Shown here: positions 1 to 7,024 of the stretch, piece after piece
How positions within the stretch are numbered: the first letter of the stretch is position 1
Layout: the number at the start of each line of letters is the position of its first letter
Source: Chlorobium sp.
GTDB lineage: Bacteria > Bacteroidota > Chlorobiia > Chlorobiales > Chlorobiaceae
Length of the DNA stretch: 13,933 bases
Assembly: GCA_028278005.1 (NCBI GenBank)
Contig: JANQFD010000093.1
Coordinates: 1-13,933, forward strand
Reading direction: 5' to 3'
Notes under the pieces: model-generated
Database searches by the model: none
Told to the model about the DNA's origin: nothing
The model's input: only the letters and a program-made list of their open reading frames with translations
Made by a program: the position numbers and the translations under genes

Positions 1-24
1 GCCTATTTTCTTTTCATCCGCCAT
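1..24 (-). CDS. qmoB: QmoB, N-terminal 8 codons only (quinone-interacting oxidoreductase subunit B)
   Basis: An ATG at 22-24 opens a reading frame (MADEKKIG) that runs off the left edge of the window. It lies 3 bases after the qmoA stop. A good ribosome binding site (GGTGAGGAG) sits inside the last codons of qmoA, which points to translational coupling. Identity as qmoB rests on position: in sulfate reducers and green sulfur bacteria qmoA is followed by qmoB and qmoC. Eight residues are too few to prove the family. Confidence 0.72.
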
Positions 25-27
25 AGT

Positions 28-1269
28 TTAACTCCTCACCAGACTTTGAATGCTTTTCAATGCCGTCCCGGTAGCATCCTGTATGGATGTTGTCACATCA
101 GAAGGCCTTTTCGCAACACCGGTCGAATAGATACCGGCTGACGTACCCGAGACGATAAACCCGTTTTCCTCGAACTGCAGAACACTGTTTTGTTTAACAG
201 ACGACACCATACCGGTTGCAAGAACCGCCATATCTGCCTTTTCGTAAATCTTGCCGCCTCCTTCAACATCTTCAGCGGTCAGAACCACGCCTCCTGTTGC
301 CGGATCCTCTTCTATCTTGGCAACCTTTCCTTTCATAAGCTTGATCTTCTCGTCTGCATCAACTTTATTGAGAAAATCCTCATATTTGCCCGGGGCCCTC
401 AGATCGATGTAGGCAACAACGACCTCCGAATCCGGATACTGATCCCTGACGTAGGTGGCCTGCTTGAGTGAAGCCATGCAGCAGATCGCTGAACAGTAAT
501 TGAGATGATTTTCGTCCCTCGATCCTGCGCACTGAACGAAAACAACCTTCTTGACCTCTTTCTTGTCCGATGGGCGGAGAATCTTCCCTTTGGTCGGCCC
601 GTTGGGTGATGCGAGCCTCTCCATCATCATGTTGGTAACAACGTTTTTAACCGTACCGTATCCCAGATTGTCCATCTTTTCTGCCTCATAAGGATTCCAG
701 CCGGTAGCGTAAACAATGCTTCCAACGGTAACTTCGACAGTTTCGGGCTTCATTCCCAGATCGATAGCATCGTACTTGCAAGCCTTCACACAGGCGTCGC
801 ACGATGAATCCGTGCATACGTCCTTGTCAAGGACATAGCGCATTGGATAGGCCATGTCATGCGGCAGATGAATTGCCTTGACCTTGTCCATGCCAAAGTT
901 GAACTCGTTCGATGTCTCGACCGTACAAGCCTCGGCACAGGCGTTGCAGGCGGTACATTTTTCGTTGACATATCGGGGACTGACTTTGAGAGTAACCTTG
1001 TAATTTCCTTCGTCACCGCTGATCGACTCTACCTTGGTCATCGTGTACACGGTAATTTTAGGATTGGTTTTGATGCGGCGCAGATTCATCTCGAGGCCGC
1101 AATAGGGCGGGCATAGTTTCGGAAAGTACTTGTTTAACTGGGCGACCCTGCCGCCAAGGTAAGGATTCTTCTCCACCAGGATCGTATTGTATCCGACTTC
1201 TGCAGCCTCGACTGCAGTAGTGATCCCGCTAATGCCGCCACCGACAATTAAGATAGATTTAGATGACAT
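28..1269 (-). CDS. qmoA: QmoA, HdrA-like FAD/Fe-S subunit of the quinone-interacting membrane-bound oxidoreductase
   Basis: A 413-residue cytoplasmic flavoprotein of the HdrA family. The Qmo complex is thought to move electrons between APS reductase and the menaquinone pool. Visible motifs are an N-terminal FAD-binding GGGISG (residues 10-15), CPPYCG (53-58), a ferredoxin-like CxxCxxCxxxC (C105, C108, C111, C115), a second cysteine group C152-x4-C157-x2-C160-x3-C164, and the HdrA signature QCAGSRDENHLNYC with the following SAICC (246-264). The short length and single HdrA module fit QmoA rather than the longer QmoB. The ATG at 1269 has a clear site (GCAGGGAGAATC). The gene is separated from aprA by 260 bases holding a terminator and an inverted-repeat element, so it may have its own promoter, and it is coupled to qmoB downstream. 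In an oxidiser, electrons from sulfite oxidation by AprBA would pass through this complex to quinone. Confidence 0.95.
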   Translation of the reverse strand: MSSKSILIVGGGISGITTAVEAAEVGYNTILVEKNPYLGGRVAQLNKYFPKLCPPYCGLEMNLRRIKTNPKITVYTMTKVESISGDEGNYKVTLKVSPRYVNEKCTACNACAEACTVETSNEFNFGMDKVKAIHLPHDMAYPMRYVLDKDVCTDSSCDACVKACKYDAIDLGMKPETVEVTVGSIVYATGWNPYEAEKMDNLGYGTVKNVVTNMMMERLASPNGPTKGKILRPSDKKEVKKVVFVQCAGSRDENHLNYCSAICCMASLKQATYVRDQYPDSEVVVAYIDLRAPGKYEDFLNKVDADEKIKLMKGKVAKIEEDPATGGVVLTAEDVEGGGKIYEKADMAVLATGMVSSVKQNSVLQFEENGFIVSGTSAGIYSTGVAKRPSDVTTSIQDATGTALKSIQSLVRS

Positions 1270-1363
1270 GATTCTCCCTGCAATGAAATCGCTCTTGATT
1301 CCTTAAGAAAAGTAAACTGTAAACACGCCTTTTCTTTCAATAAACATGCGTAAAGAACAACTT

Positions 1364-1480
1364 TTTTAAAACACCTCGAAAAACCGTCACCTGTATTTCG
1401 GCAACTGTGCCGGACGCTGAAAGGCAGACCGGTAATGTCCCGACATACCGTACAAGCGGATTTTTCGAGGTGCCTTAAAA
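1364..1480. repeat. Long imperfect inverted-repeat element with internal hairpins (MITE-like or structured RNA)
   Basis: The two ends are inverted copies. CACCTCGAAAAA at 1372-1383 pairs perfectly with 1461-1472. Three more pairs lie inside (1384-1386 with 1457-1459, A1460 bulged). After two mismatches, six more pairs lie outside (1364-1369 with 1475-1480). The 70-base interior folds again: a 5-bp stem with 4-base loop at 1399-1412, and an 8-bp stem with one bulge at 1430-1450. The result is a branched cruciform-like fold of about 117 bases. It lies between aprA and qmoA, and its right edge overlaps the T-run of the aprA terminator. Such a design suits a small non-autonomous mobile repeat or a structured intergenic RNA. 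I cannot tell which without counting copies in the genome. Confidence 0.6.
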
Positions 1481-1507
1481 CAATCCCCGAGGCAGAACCT
1501 CGGGGAT
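1476..1507 (-). terminator. Rho-independent terminator after aprA
   Basis: A perfect 10-bp stem (1483-1492 with 1498-1507, core CCCCGAGG/CCTCGGGG) closes a 5-base loop. On the minus strand it is followed by TTGTTTTA. It begins 23 bases past the aprA stop. It should end most of the sat-aprB-aprA transcript and so separate qmoABC expression from aprBA. Confidence 0.88.
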
Positions 1508-1529
1508 AGAACTAAGGCTGAATCTGAGA

Positions 1530-3506
1530 TCAGTCCGGAACAACCTGGACGTAATCCCTCTTCGACAGGCTCCACGTATGAGAGTCGCGATCGTACTTCG
1601 AGATGGTAAAGCATCTCCAGTTCTCGTCATCAACGTAGAAGTGGTCAGCCCTGAAGTAGTAACCCGGATAGCGGGAATCCTCCCTGAACAGGATGTGCTG
1701 TGCATGGGCTTCACCAGCCATGAGGCGATGGTAGTTTTCCCAGCAGCGCATCAACTCATGCAGGTCTTCAGCAGCCATTTTTCCTGCGTCTTCCTTGAGT
1801 AGCGTAAGATGCTCGAGTCCTTTTTCAAGCATGGTCTTACTGGTTGTGTACCATGTGGAGACACCGGCCACGTATTCATCCATGATTTTCTGGAGTCTGG
1901 CCTGGAACATTTTCGGCTTGATGTAGTGAGGATTCACACTTGTATCGGTGCTGTAATCCTTATACTTGCCATAAACCTCCATCGGCAGGTAGATCTCGGC
2001 GATAACTTCGTCGACATCACGACCGAGTTCCGGTTTGTAATCTGCATGATCGAGGCAGTAGGAAACCATCGCTTTACCTGCGAGACGACCTTCAGCATGC
2101 GAACCGGAGGAGAATTTGTGACCGGAGGCACCGACACCGTCACCGGCTGTAAAGAGACCGTCTACGGTTGTCATACGGTTGTAACCCCAGTGCCACTCAT
2201 CCGGAATACCTGCAATATCGCCCGGGCCGCTGACCCAGATTCCGGCGCAGCCTGCATGTGAACCGAGAAGATAAGGCTCGGTCGGCATCAGCTCGGAAGG
2301 AAGTTTGTCAGGCTCGATATTGTTACCTGCCCAGACAACCGCCTGACCGATACACATATCGAGGAAGTCTTCCCATGCTTCAGCTTCGAGATGTTTCAGC
2401 TGTTTCGGCGTCATGGTTTCACCAAGAGCCTGCATCGCCTCGTGCGTACGCATGAGAATAGGCCCTTTACCGGCTTTCATGTCGATCATCATCATATGGT
2501 TCCTCATAGCCGTCGTCAGCTGGTGAGGATCTTCGGCGTATTTACCGAAATCGTCGTTTGCAACTTTAAGGTTCGTCGAGCAATAATCCTCGCCGAGCGA
2601 GTTGGTCGCTTTACATTTGAAGAACAGGAACCATGCACCTACAGGACCGTAACCGTCCTTGAATCGAGCAGGCACGAAACGGTTTTCCATGAGAACCAGT
2701 TCGGCTCCGGCTTGTGCAGCAAGCGCGTAGGTCGTACCGGCGTTCCAGACAGGATACCATGCGCGGCCCTGGCCTTCAGCCGTCGAACGTGGTCTGTAGA
2801 CGTTCACAGCGCCACCGCATGCAAGCAGCATGGTTTTGGCTGTAAAGACATATACTTTGTTTTCCCTGACGCTGAAACCGATAGCACCGGCAACCCTGTT
2901 AGGATCGTTCTTGTCATGGATCAGCTCGCTGATGAAGACCCTTTCAAAGTGGTTCTGTTCGACACCGGTTTCCTTGCGGTTGTACTCGAGCGCTTTCTTT
3001 GCAGCTTCAGCAACGATCACCTTGTAGGATTCACCGTTGATCATGATCTGCCATCTTCCTGACCTGACCGGCTTTCCGCCTTCAGTCAGTTTGGGTGCCG
3101 GCTTCGAACCGTCCTGGGTCGAACCGTCTTCGGCACGCTTCCAGACCGGGAGACCCCACTCTTCAAAGAGATGGACCGAGTTATCGACGTGTCTTCCGAG
3201 ATCGTACACGAGATCTTCACGGATAACGCCCATAAGATCTTTCCTGACATACTTCACATAGTCAGCCGGGTCGTTTTCACCGCAGTATGTGTTGATCGCC
3301 GAAAGACCCTGTGCAACAGCACCGCTTCTGTCGGTAGCTGCCTTGTCGACCATGGTGAACCGGATTCCTTTAGGAGTACCCCATTTGGCGCCTTCGTACA
3401 CAGCACCGCAGCAGGCCATACCGCCGCCGATAAGCAGAATATCCGTGTCTACAGTAACAACTTCCGGCTTCTCGCAGTATTTAAATTCGTTTTTTTCGAC
3501 TTCCAT
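1530..3506 (-). CDS. aprA: AprA, dissimilatory adenylylsulfate (APS) reductase alpha subunit
   Basis: A 658-residue FAD-containing catalytic subunit of cytoplasmic APS reductase. In a sulfur oxidiser it runs in reverse, joining sulfite and AMP to give APS and releasing two electrons. Family features visible: the FAD-binding GGG at 27-29 in ILLIGGGMACCG, the conserved active-site stretch NRFVPARFKDGYGPVG (275-290) with its arginines, SHAGCAGIW (416-424) with the conserved histidine, and the FAD-binding GDGVGASGHKFSSGSHAEG (455-473). Length is normal for AprA. The ATG at 3506 follows an excellent site (AAGGAGGA) and lies 34 bases after aprB, so the two subunits are co-translated. A strong terminator follows. 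Known phylogenies place AprBA of green sulfur bacteria near those of sulfate reducers, consistent with transfer, but that was not tested here. Confidence 0.98.
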   Translation of the reverse strand: MEVEKNEFKYCEKPEVVTVDTDILLIGGGMACCGAVYEGAKWGTPKGIRFTMVDKAATDRSGAVAQGLSAINTYCGENDPADYVKYVRKDLMGVIREDLVYDLGRHVDNSVHLFEEWGLPVWKRAEDGSTQDGSKPAPKLTEGGKPVRSGRWQIMINGESYKVIVAEAAKKALEYNRKETGVEQNHFERVFISELIHDKNDPNRVAGAIGFSVRENKVYVFTAKTMLLACGGAVNVYRPRSTAEGQGRAWYPVWNAGTTYALAAQAGAELVLMENRFVPARFKDGYGPVGAWFLFFKCKATNSLGEDYCSTNLKVANDDFGKYAEDPHQLTTAMRNHMMMIDMKAGKGPILMRTHEAMQALGETMTPKQLKHLEAEAWEDFLDMCIGQAVVWAGNNIEPDKLPSELMPTEPYLLGSHAGCAGIWVSGPGDIAGIPDEWHWGYNRMTTVDGLFTAGDGVGASGHKFSSGSHAEGRLAGKAMVSYCLDHADYKPELGRDVDEVIAEIYLPMEVYGKYKDYSTDTSVNPHYIKPKMFQARLQKIMDEYVAGVSTWYTTSKTMLEKGLEHLTLLKEDAGKMAAEDLHELMRCWENYHRLMAGEAHAQHILFREDSRYPGYYFRADHFYVDDENWRCFTISKYDRDSHTWSLSKRDYVQVVPD

Positions 3507-3540
3507 TGATTGTCCTCCTTAACCAAATGTTATTGTGTTG

Positions 3541-3963
3541 TTAAAGTGTCGGATATTCCGGCATGTTGAAGAATCCCGGCTTCTTGAGGTTATCATAATC
3601 AGGCTCGGGTTTACCGCTGTAGAGATCGATCGATCCTTCAGCTGTCGTCCTGATCGGGAATTTGTAGCGTTTGAGGGTACCGTTGCGGAACTTGATGGTC
3701 CACATGATAGCATCAGTACCTCTCAGCGGTATAACATTACCGCCCAGCGGAACGAAGTCGGCATATCCTCTCACCTCGATAGCCTGCTGCGGACAGATCT
3801 TTACACAGTTGTAGCATTCCCAGCACTGGTCAGGTTCCTGGTTCCATGCAAGCATTCTGTCGACATCGAGCTTCATCAGGTTGTTGGGACAGATATACAT
3901 ACACGCTGTCCTTTCCTGGCCCTTGCAGCCGTCACATTTTTCTTTGATTACAAAACTCGGCAT
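3541..3963 (-). CDS. aprB: AprB, APS reductase beta subunit (two [4Fe-4S] ferredoxin)
   Basis: A 140-residue electron-transfer subunit that partners AprA. Eight cysteines form two cluster motifs: C10-x2-C13-x7-C21-x3-C25 and C47-x2-C50-x2-C53-x3-C57. W48, next to C47, matches the tryptophan that in Archaeoglobus AprB lies between the FAD and the first cluster. The C-terminal tail (about residues 110-140, ending MPEYPTL) fits the AprB tail that wraps around AprA. The ATG at 3963 has a strong ribosome binding site (AAAGGAGGATC). The gene lies between sat and aprA, the usual sat-aprB-aprA order of green sulfur bacteria. In the oxidising direction electrons flow from AprA FAD through these clusters, probably to QmoABC. 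Confidence 0.98.
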   Translation of the reverse strand: MPSFVIKEKCDGCKGQERTACMYICPNNLMKLDVDRMLAWNQEPDQCWECYNCVKICPQQAIEVRGYADFVPLGGNVIPLRGTDAIMWTIKFRNGTLKRYKFPIRTTAEGSIDLYSGKPEPDYDNLKKPGFFNMPEYPTL

Positions 3964-3989
3964 AATTGATCCTCCTTTACCGAATGAAT

Positions 3990-4004
3990 GCAGGCTTTGC
4001 CTGC
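3990..4004 (-). promoter_or_regulatory. Small hairpin in the sat-aprB spacer
   Basis: GCAGGC and GCCTGC form a perfect 6-bp stem with a 3-base loop, 27 bases before the aprB start in a 137-base spacer. No T-run follows on the minus strand, so it is not an intrinsic terminator. It may mark an RNA processing or stability site that sets sat against aprBA levels. That role is a guess. Confidence 0.35.
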
Positions 4005-4100
4005 GATTTACGAAGCCATTGGTAGTATTGCTTTTTGTAGAAATAATATCAGTGTTGCAGCCAAAAACCTTGCAAGCCGCCTGTTGAGATCACCAATCAC

Positions 4101-5315
4101 TCACTTGCCCTCTGCATTGGAGTGCATCTTCACCTCGACTTTTTCTGTCAGTCCCGAATAATACTCCTTGAGAATTTCCAGAACCTCGGGGCGGCTGAAC
4201 TCCTCAGGAACTTCCTCTCCTTCAGAAAGCATCTTTCTCAGCTTTGTGCCGCTCAGAAGCAACCGGTCTTCCTTGCCGTGCGGACAGGTCTTCATCGATG
4301 CCATACCTCCGCATTTATAGCAGTAGAATGTCCAGTCTATCTTGAGGGGTTTGGTTTCAAGGGCATCTTTAGGAATTTCGTCGAAAATATGGTGTGCATC
4401 GAAGGGGCCGTAGTAGTCGCCGACGCCGGCGTGATCCCTGCCTACGATCAGATGGCTGCATCCGAAGTTCTGTCGGAAAAGAGCGTGCAGAAGCGCTTCT
4501 CGTGGGCCGGCGTATCGCATATCAAGCGGATACCCTGCCTGGACACAGGTTCCCTTGACAAAATAGTTATCCATGAGAACATCGATGCAATCTCTCCTGA
4601 CGTCCGCCGGAATATCACCGGGTTTGAGCTTGCCCAGAAGCTGATGAATCATCGCTCCGTCACAGATCTCGATTGCAATTTTCACCAGATATTCGTGCGA
4701 ACGGTGCATCGGATTGCGAGTCTGAAAAGCTGCAACGGTGTTCCATCCGTTATCCTCGAAAATTTTTCTTGTCTGGGCAGGGGTCATGTAAACGCCCTCG
4801 AACTCTTTCGGGAACATCCCTTCACTGAACACTTTCACCGGGCCCGCAAGATTAACCTCACCCTGCGCCATCACTTTCGCGACACCGGGATGCTCGACAT
4901 CTTCGGTTTTAAAAACCTCCCTGCATTCGTGAGCCTTGTCGATAACATATTTTTCCTCGACGGTCATGCTGCCCATCAGTTCGCCCGATTCATCGTCGAG
5001 AAGAGCAACCTCTTCTCCGATAGATATGCTGTCTGCCTTTGCCTTGCTTGCAGAAAGTGTAATCGGTATAGGCCAGAAGGTACCGTCAGCCATAGTGCAG
5101 CTGCCGACGCTCCCTTTCCAGTCTTCCTGACCCATAAATCCTGTCAGAGGTGTAAAGCCACCAATGCCCAGCATGATCAGATCGCCGGTTTCACGGGATG
5201 ACATGCGAACTTCTTTGAGAGACTTTGCTTTTTCTGTCTCTTCCTGCAGCTTCCCGCCGGAGAGTAAAAGGGGCTTCAGGACCCTTTCCGGGCCATGCGG
5301 ATTGACTAACGACAT
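4101..5315 (-). CDS. sat: Sat, ATP sulfurylase (sulfate adenylyltransferase), dissimilatory type
   Basis: A 404-residue cytoplasmic enzyme that interconverts ATP plus sulfate with APS plus pyrophosphate. Here it should run in reverse, releasing sulfate and making ATP from the APS formed by AprBA. Motifs: QTRNPMHRSHEYL (198-210) for nucleotide binding, MRYAGPREALLHA (266-278), GRDHAGVGDYYGP (292-304) and SGTKLRKML (355-363). A zinc-ribbon-like group C332-x2-C335-x8-C344-x-H346 resembles the zinc site of Sat from sulfur-metabolising prokaryotes. No APS-kinase domain is present, so it is the homo-oligomeric microbial type. The ATG at 5315 begins MSLVNPHG, a natural Sat N-terminus, although no clear Shine-Dalgarno precedes it. 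A candidate promoter and dyad lie upstream, making sat the probable first gene of sat-aprBA. Confidence 0.97.
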   Translation of the reverse strand: MSLVNPHGPERVLKPLLLSGGKLQEETEKAKSLKEVRMSSRETGDLIMLGIGGFTPLTGFMGQEDWKGSVGSCTMADGTFWPIPITLSASKAKADSISIGEEVALLDDESGELMGSMTVEEKYVIDKAHECREVFKTEDVEHPGVAKVMAQGEVNLAGPVKVFSEGMFPKEFEGVYMTPAQTRKIFEDNGWNTVAAFQTRNPMHRSHEYLVKIAIEICDGAMIHQLLGKLKPGDIPADVRRDCIDVLMDNYFVKGTCVQAGYPLDMRYAGPREALLHALFRQNFGCSHLIVGRDHAGVGDYYGPFDAHHIFDEIPKDALETKPLKIDWTFYCYKCGGMASMKTCPHGKEDRLLLSGTKLRKMLSEGEEVPEEFSRPEVLEILKEYYSGLTEKVEVKMHSNAEGK

Positions 5316-5367
5316 ATGATACTGTTTTTTGTATTGCCGAGGCTTATTGAGGCTATAACTTCAATAG

Positions 5368-5397
5368 ATTAGAATAGACGCAATCAAAAAATGCCAA
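5368..5397 (-). promoter_or_regulatory. Candidate sigma-70-like promoter for sat-aprBA
   Basis: On the minus strand TTGGCA (5392-5397) and TCTAAT (5368-5373) lie 18 bases apart, each one mismatch from consensus. Transcription would start near 5360, leaving a leader of about 45 bases before sat. The site follows a terminator-like hairpin and adjoins a 21-bp dyad. Chlorobi promoter consensus is poorly known, so this is a prediction. Confidence 0.5.
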
Positions 5398-5400
5398 ACA

Positions 5401-5421
5401 GATTGAACATGTTATTCAATC
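5401..5421. promoter_or_regulatory. 21-bp dyad, candidate regulator-binding site upstream of sat
   Basis: GATTGAA at 5401-5407 and TTCAATC at 5415-5421 are perfect inverted repeats with a 7-base spacer. The site lies immediately upstream of the candidate -35 box of sat, centred about 50 bases before the predicted start. That is a common place for an activator. The regulator is unknown and none is encoded in the window. Confidence 0.45.
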
Positions 5422-5447
5422 CTTTGTTAAATACCAAACCTCACAGG

Positions 5448-5470
5448 AAAAATTATCCTGTCTCCAGGAT
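5448..5470 (-). terminator. Probable weak terminator after the DsrE2-like gene
   Basis: A 6-bp stem (5455-5460 with 5465-5470) is closed on the minus strand by a GAGA (GNRA-type) loop and followed by AATTTTTCC. It lies about 130 bases past the dsrE2-like stop and just upstream of the sat promoter region. The stem is short and the T-run is separated by two A bases, so termination may be partial. Confidence 0.5.
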
Positions 5471-5526
5471 TTTCTTTTCGCAAAAAACACCCGCGAAACG
5501 CGCAGAATCCAACACTTCCAGATCGC

Positions 5527-5558
5527 AAAACAGTCCGGTGACGATCAGGCACTGTTTT
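5527..5558. repeat. Inverted repeat AAAACAGT/ACTGTTTT downstream of the DsrE2-like gene
   Basis: Two perfect 8-base arms (5527-5534 and 5551-5558) flank a 16-base spacer. Both strands carry T-runs after the arms, so it could act as a poor bidirectional terminator or as a protein-binding dyad. It lies in the 286-base gap between sat and the dsrE2-like gene. That gap also holds the terminator, dyad and promoter listed separately and no coding sequence that I can support. Confidence 0.35.
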
Positions 5559-5601
5559 TCAGAGCCTTGTCTCTTTTATCACGTTTTGTTACGGATCACT
5601 T

Positions 5602-6114
5602 TTACAGGAAAAGCTGGATATCAGCGTCGGCTGCGTACTCCAGAAACATTGCCGCACCTGCGAAATCGACACCATCTATAAAATCTTCTTTCTCGAAACC
5701 AAACACATCCATCGTCATCTGACAGGCGATAAACTTCACCCCGCAGTCGATGCACAGTTCACGCAGCTCCTCGATGGTCGCTACCCCCTTGTTCTTGAAG
5801 GTTTCCTTCATCAGGCCGGTCGCCAGCGTGTCGAAACCCGGCACATTACCCATCACAAAATTCGGGATAGGCCAGTTGATCTTCTGGAAATCCTTGCCGC
5901 CGAAGGGCATTTTCATCGGCATCGCCGGATTGCTGTGAGGAGAAACCTTCGCATCGATTTTTTTATTCAGCAGCGGAAGACCGTAAAACGTGAAGAATAT
6001 CATCACTTCCATATCCATCGCGGCGGCTGCCGAACCGAGGATAAAGGGCGGATATGCCCAGTCAAGCGTACCTCGCGATGCAATAAGCGCCACTTTTTTC
6101 TGTGAGTCTGACAT
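5602..6114 (-). CDS. DsrE2-family (DsrE/DsrF/DrsH-like) protein with a CxxC
   Basis: A 170-residue soluble protein of the DsrE2-like family. Recognisable features are an N-terminal beta strand with VALIASRGTLD, the AAAMDMEVMIFFTFYGL segment, a middle loop rich in M, P and G, and the C-terminal GVKFIACQMTMDVFG, whose cysteine (C131) matches the conserved family cysteine. Two further cysteines form C121-x2-C124 just before it. Relatives of this family are linked to persulfide transfer or binding in sulfur oxidisers, often with TusA and rhodanese, none of which is next to it here. It is not the heterohexamer subunit DsrE, DsrF or DsrH, which are shorter. I chose the ATG at 6114; an in-frame GTG at 6126 would add four residues, and neither has a good ribosome binding site. 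It follows the usp gene by 33 bases and ends before a terminator, so it is probably the last gene of the upstream operon. Confidence 0.85.
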   Translation of the reverse strand: MSDSQKKVALIASRGTLDWAYPPFILGSAAAAMDMEVMIFFTFYGLPLLNKKIDAKVSPHSNPAMPMKMPFGGKDFQKINWPIPNFVMGNVPGFDTLATGLMKETFKNKGVATIEELRELCIDCGVKFIACQMTMDVFGFEKEDFIDGVDFAGAAMFLEYAADADIQLFL

Positions 6115-6147
6115 GTTGATATGCACATTTAGGTTTAATGAATGAAA

Positions 6148-7020
6148 TTAAGGACTTTGCGGACCTCGACGTTTGACCACCATTACCGGGCACCCTGCAT
6201 ATCCGATAACCTTTTCAGTGACACTTCCCATAATTAGTTTTTTAAGCCCTGTTCTTCCATGACTTCCCATGAAAATCACATCGCCATCCTTCTTTTCCGC
6301 TACCTCCAAAACAGCTTCGTAAGCTTTTCCCTCCTTTACAATAACCTCTATAGAAATCCCTTCTTTTTCTGTCATTCGCCGGGTTTCATCAAGAGACAAT
6401 TCAGCTTTGCCCATCATTTGGTTTACCGCCTCCGGTACTTGCGCATAAAACTCATCTGCAAGATCAACCCCCGAAACTGCGGTAATATCGCCATTGTAAG
6501 ATTTGGCAAAAGAGATCGCCCTCTGAACTGCCGCAAGGCTGCATTCCGAATCATCAACAGCAAGAACGATATGCTTCCACTCAATATGCGCCTCTCTGGG
6601 CACGACAAGAACATCCTTGTCAGTATGTCCGATAACCCTGGAAGTAGCACTTCCGATTAGCATTCTCGCAGCACGATGCATACCTCTTCGTCCCATAACG
6701 ATAAGATCATAAGCACCTGCTTCAGCTTTTTCAACTATCCGCTCATACGCTTTGCCCTGCTCAATGAATATCTCTGCTGAAAATGCTTCAGCAGAGAGTA
6801 TGTCACTCACTTCGGCTTTCAGTTTTTCAATTGGACCTCTGAGAACAGCCTCTATGTCCTTTACCCCGATAAATTCAATATTGCCTTCATATGAGGGCAC
6901 AACCGATAATACTCCCAGTAACGCCCCTTCAGCTTTTGCCAGCCTTATGGCCTGCCTGAGCGCATTTCTTCCGGATTCCGAACCATCATACGCCGCAAGT
7001 ATTTTTGTATATCTCCCCAC
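6148..7020 (-). CDS. Tandem universal stress protein (two UspA domains)
   Basis: A 290-residue cytoplasmic protein made of two UspA domains (about residues 4-142 and 148-284). Both keep the ATP-binding G-2x-G-9x-G-S pattern: G110, G113, G123-S124 and G252, G255, G265-S266. Each domain also has the early acidic strand motif (AAYDGSES, LAVDDSEC). The start is the GTG at 7018-7020, giving MGRYTKILAAYDGS. An excellent GAGGAGG site precedes it, formed by the last codons of the TSUP gene, and only 4 bases separate the two genes. A TTG at 7044 would lengthen the protein but is a poor start and overlaps the transporter. Tight coupling to the TSUP gene suggests that it senses nucleotide state or regulates that transporter, which is inference. 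The link to general stress implied by the family name is weak. Confidence 0.92.
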   Translation of the reverse strand: MGRYTKILAAYDGSESGRNALRQAIRLAKAEGALLGVLSVVPSYEGNIEFIGVKDIEAVLRGPIEKLKAEVSDILSAEAFSAEIFIEQGKAYERIVEKAEAGAYDLIVMGRRGMHRAARMLIGSATSRVIGHTDKDVLVVPREAHIEWKHIVLAVDDSECSLAAVQRAISFAKSYNGDITAVSGVDLADEFYAQVPEAVNQMMGKAELSLDETRRMTEKEGISIEVIVKEGKAYEAVLEVAEKKDGDVIFMGSHGRTGLKKLIMGSVTEKVIGYAGCPVMVVKRRGPQSP

Positions 7021-7024
7021 GATA

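Noticed and set aside
1387..1614. Minus-strand 75-codon frame across the aprA terminator
   Set aside because: It runs through the end of aprA, the terminator and the inverted-repeat element, so it is an accident of those structures. A repeated element can leave such frames annotated as hypothetical proteins.
2391..3062. Plus-strand open frame (223 codons) opposite aprA
   Set aside because: It lies wholly inside the well-supported aprA gene on the other strand and shows no family motif or start signal.
4122..5201. Long plus-strand open frame (359 codons) opposite sat
   Set aside because: It is a shadow of the conserved sat gene. The translation has no recognisable domain and its composition follows the codon structure of the opposite strand.
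5602..6126. Reading the DsrE2-like gene as DsrE, DsrF or DsrH of the DsrEFH complex
   Set aside because: It is longer than those subunits, single rather than in a trio, and carries the DsrE2-type ACQMTMD motif.
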